Of a stretch of DNA of 17,949 nucleotides, positions 15,494 through 17,949 are shown in pieces. How positions within the stretch are numbered: position 1 is the first letter of the stretch; each line of letters starts with the position of its first letter. The position numbers and the translations under genes were made by a program. Origin of the DNA: Chalciporus piperatus (lineage: Eukaryota; Basidiomycota; Agaricomycetes; Boletales; Boletaceae). The DNA lies in assembly GCA_038093975.1 (NCBI GenBank), contig JBBPTG010000382.1, positions 1 through 17,949 of the forward strand. The letters are read 5' to 3'. Under the pieces are notes generated by a model. It did no database searches. It was not told the origin of the DNA and was given only the letters and a program-made list of their open reading frames with translations.

Positions 15494-16696
15494 ATGTCGG
15501 TTCTCGCCCCAGACTTAGCAGCTGCCTTAACAGGCATTCTCGGACATCGCGACGCGTCCATACGGGATCTTGGAACGCAGTTGAGACTTGCGTTAGAAAC
15601 CATGACGGATCAGCTTACCAACGCTCAAAGGGTAAATCAAAATCTAAATAATAATATCTTGCAGCTTGAAGCGCAAGTACAAGCCATTCAAGTGCCTGGC
15701 GCAATACCAGCTCCTACGATCGGACCTAGCGGACCTAAGTTATCCAAGATCGTCAAAGATCCAGGAGACTATGACGGAACTAGAGGAAGGAAGTTCGAAG
15801 AATGGTGGACAAGAGTTCGTGCATGGATAGATGAAAACAACACCGTGTTAACCGGAATGACGGCGATCAGAGCTATCCTTAGTCGAATGACAGGAGGAGA
15901 CGCCGCTACTTTCTCACGAGCCATGACACACGACATCTTGGAAAATGGAACCACGTATACTTCCGCCGAGTTCCATAAACGAATCACCGATCAATTCCGC
16001 TCGGGTAACGAAGTGGAATATCACCGCAATCAGATCAAGAATCTGAAACAAGGCAAGATGTCTATGGAGAAATTCCTTACCACGTTCCAGACTCATCGCC
16101 TTATGGACGATTGGAGTGACGCGAGACACATCGAACTCCTAGAGCTAAACGCAGATCCAGAGATCACACATCGGATCTTTATGGATAAGGGACGGTTCGA
16201 CAAATATGACACATATGTCGAAGAGCTACGCCTCCTTGCAGGAAGGAAACAGCTTATCTCCATGATCAAGACAGGAACCGCAGATGATGCCCCGCGATAT
16301 AAATATACCAACACGGGCACACAACCGGGTCGTGGTGCCCCAATGGATATAGGTTCTGCCGAAATCGAAGAAGGAGAAATCGTGGAAGAAGAAGAAGAAG
16401 CATCGTCTGCCGTAAAGGCGGCCACAAGCAATTCCAAAGAAAAGAAGCAAGGAAACTGTTGGAACTGTGGGAAACCGGGACATCCGAAACAGCAATGTCC
16501 GGTGCCTAGTACCAAATGCAAGAATTGTGGTTGGTCCCGAGGCGAACACAAACGTGCCTGCAAACTTCAGAAGAGACAGGTAAGAGAACTGTCTACCGAA
16601 TCTAGCGCTCTTGAAGGCCGTGCATTCGACGAAATGAAGGCTTACTTCTACGATATGAAAGATATCGAAATGAAGGGAAAAGGCAAAGCGGCCTGA
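15494..16696 (+). CDS. gag: Gag, 400 aa
   Basis: ATG 15494 (MSVLAPDLAAAL) is the first ATG after the TATA box. Residues ~30-75 form a coiled coil (ALETMTDQLTNAQRVNQNLN). Residues ~90-260 are the retrotransposon Gag capsid domain (FEEWWTRVRAWI, YTSAEFHKRITDQF, MSMEKFLTTFQTHRLM). An acidic linker (EIEEGEIVEEEEE) precedes a CCHC zinc knuckle C322-X2-C325-X4-H330-X4-C335. A second Cys/His cluster follows: C342-X2-C345-X6-H352-X3-C356. The C-terminus is basic and ends at TGA 16696. Gag packages the element RNA in cytoplasmic particles. A slippery heptamer 15 nt before the stop links it to Pol. No break is seen. Confidence 0.95.
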   Translation: MSVLAPDLAAALTGILGHRDASIRDLGTQLRLALETMTDQLTNAQRVNQNLNNNILQLEAQVQAIQVPGAIPAPTIGPSGPKLSKIVKDPGDYDGTRGRKFEEWWTRVRAWIDENNTVLTGMTAIRAILSRMTGGDAATFSRAMTHDILENGTTYTSAEFHKRITDQFRSGNEVEYHRNQIKNLKQGKMSMEKFLTTFQTHRLMDDWSDARHIELLELNADPEITHRIFMDKGRFDKYDTYVEELRLLAGRKQLISMIKTGTADDAPRYKYTNTGTQPGRGAPMDIGSAEIEEGEIVEEEEEASSAVKAATSNSKEKKQGNCWNCGKPGHPKQQCPVPSTKCKNCGWSRGEHKRACKLQKRQVRELSTESSALEGRAFDEMKAYFYDMKDIEMKGKGKAA

Positions 16697-17949
16697 ATGA
16701 TCTGGGCAAACGGACCGCAACTAACTCGTTAGGAAAATCTGTAAACTATTCACACAGTCAATCGGGGTCTCATGTTGATCATGAGCTTGGCCTGGACTCT
16801 AGTCAGGTGCTTAATTCCGTTTCCATAATCCGATATCTTTCCGAAAACCCAGGACCACGTTTCATTCGCACGACGGATCGAGAACTGAAGTTATCTACTT
16901 CCATTGCTTCGCAACGCCTTCCGTCTGCTTTCACACGAGCAGAAGCACTTCTTGATTCAGGAGCTAACGCTATCTTCGTTGATCGGAGATGGGCTGATAA
17001 AATCAAATTACCCCTCGTGCAACTCAGACATCCACTTACGGTATACAACGTGGACGGAACACATAACTCCGCTGGACAGATAACACACTGTGCGGAAATC
17101 ATTATTCATTTCAACGGACATCGTGAGAAGGCCATTGCAGAAGTCACTGATCTTGGAAAGAATCAGATGATACTAGGATACGCATGGCTGAAGCAACACA
17201 ATCCGGAGATAGATTGGAACAAAGGAACGGTCCACATGACACGTTGTCCTTGGTCTTGTTCCGTTTTACAAGATAAACCACCGTTCGCACGCCAACTTGA
17301 TGATGAAGAACGAAATTCTCTTCGTCATATCAACGCCGCAAAGAGGGAGGTACCTGAACCAAAAATGGAAAAGTCTCCGGAAGAGCTCGTTCCAAAAGAA
17401 TACCACAAGTATATTCACCTATTCAAGAAAAAGGAATCTGAACGCATGCCAACCCGTAAACCGTGGGATCATGCAATTGACTTGAAAGACACCTACAAGC
17501 CGAAAAAGGGTCGTCTTATCCCACTCTCTGTCACGGAACAAGAAGAAGTCAGCGCATTCATTGATGATCAGCTCAAGAAAGGATACATTCGTCCTTCCAA
17601 ATCTGAGCAAACTTCTCCCGTGTTCTTCGTTCCTAAGAAGGATGGCAAGAAACGCATGGTTCAAGATTACCGTTATCTGAATGAACACACGGTGAAAAAC
17701 AACTACCCGCTACCCCTCATTTCCCAATTGGTTGATAAACTGAAAGGCGCAAAACTGTTTACCAAAATGGACTTGCGCTGGGGATACAACAACATCCGCA
17801 TCAAAGAAGGCGATGAATCTAAAGCCGCATTCGTGTGCTTCCGTGGCGCCTTCGAACCCTTGGTCATGTACTTCGGATTATGCAATTCTCCTGCGACATT
17901 TCAAACCATGATGAACGACATCTTCTCGGATATGGAAGACGCCGTTGTT
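16615..17949 (+). CDS. pol: Pol (protease and reverse transcriptase, continues past window)
   Basis: Open frame in -1 relative to gag, overlapping it by 82 nt (16615-16696) and running without stop to the end of the window. It has no natural start and is most simply reached by frameshift at 16675-16681. An aspartic protease is shown by LLDSGANAIFVD (Asp at 16954) and later LGYAWLKQHNPEIDW. The linker is followed by reverse transcriptase blocks: GYIRPSKSEQTSPVFFVPKK, RMVQDYRYLN, FTKMDLRWGYNNIRI and YFGLCNSPATFQ. The YxDD box, RNase H and integrase lie beyond the edge. The RT blocks are characteristic of Ty3/Gypsy, not Copia. The visible part appears intact. Confidence 0.95.
16675..16681 (+). 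promoter_or_regulatory. -1 ribosomal frameshift site GGGAAAA
   Basis: In the gag frame it reads G GGA AAA, a canonical X XXY YYZ heptamer, five codons before the gag TGA. A -1 slip continues AGG CAA AGC GGC CTG AAT in the open pol frame. After a 6-nt spacer, GCGG (16688-16691) can pair with CCGC (16715-16718); this 4-bp stem is weak, so the stimulating structure is uncertain. Confidence 0.75.

Larger units (their letters stand above)
13569..17949 (+). mobile_element. Ty3/Gypsy LTR retrotransposon, 5' part
   Basis: The junction with the duplicated sequence is exact: copy 1 continues ...gacctgagatcc, copy 2 turns into TGTTACGAACGC at 13569. In order: LTR with TATA box, a 1.4-kb leader with extra open frames, gag with CCHC knuckle, a -1 shifted pol with aspartic protease and reverse transcriptase. 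The order and RT motifs place it in Ty3/Gypsy. Gag and the visible part of pol contain no stop. RNase H, integrase, the 3' LTR and the target duplication (expected to repeat a few bases ending ...acctg) lie outside the window. Confidence 0.93.

Noticed and set aside
16093..16720. Minus-strand frames opposite gag
   Set aside because: No coding-like sequence; gag on the plus strand is certain.

Overview
The window is fungal nuclear DNA, most likely from an agaricomycete (Basidiomycota). The evidence is structural. Genes are cut by 45-72 nt introns with GTRNGT donors and CTRAY branch sites about 17-20 nt before the acceptor. The gene set also fits: C2-like/TPR proteins, a secreted M28 aminopeptidase, a PIF/Harbinger transposon and a Ty3/Gypsy retrotransposon. 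I ran no searches. Exon models were built by hand from splice signals and frame continuity.

Layout. (1) 1-1807, minus: a C2-like + TPR gene running off the left edge. (2) 1903-3405, minus: a six-exon gene of unknown function, 413 aa. (3) 3943-5499, minus: a complete five-exon secreted M28 metallo-aminopeptidase, 440 aa, with all zinc ligands. (4) 5623-8416: a complete PIF/Harbinger transposon with identical 47-bp terminal inverted repeats and a TTA target duplication. It carries a Myb/SANT-like gene (plus) and a DDE transposase (minus) that converge, and it sits 123 bp upstream of the aminopeptidase start codon. (5) 8417-11705: gene-poor DNA with a decayed coding region, one small ORF, palindromes and a G-quadruplex motif. 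(6) 11706-13568: a second, damaged copy of the C2-TPR gene in direct orientation to copy 1. (7) 13569-17949: the 5' part of a Ty3/Gypsy LTR retrotransposon inserted at the 5' edge of that copy, read through LTR, leader, gag, protease and the first part of RT.

The most unusual thing here is the retrotransposon leader. From just upstream of its TATA box to the gag start (13891-15493, 1603 nt) the plus strand has no ATG, while the 1203-nt gag ORF has about 25. Inside this ATG-free leader are two long overlapping open frames without methionine codons. A well-formed 57-nt intron (14133-14189) ends exactly where the first frame opens. Removing it joins an A to TG, making an AUG in frame with 320 further codons. 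A second good intron lies just upstream (14010-14078). The picture resembles retroviral use of unspliced and spliced RNA: unspliced RNA scanned to Gag, spliced RNA making an extra protein whose start codon does not exist in the DNA. Gag and Pol are then linked by a canonical -1 slippery heptamer.
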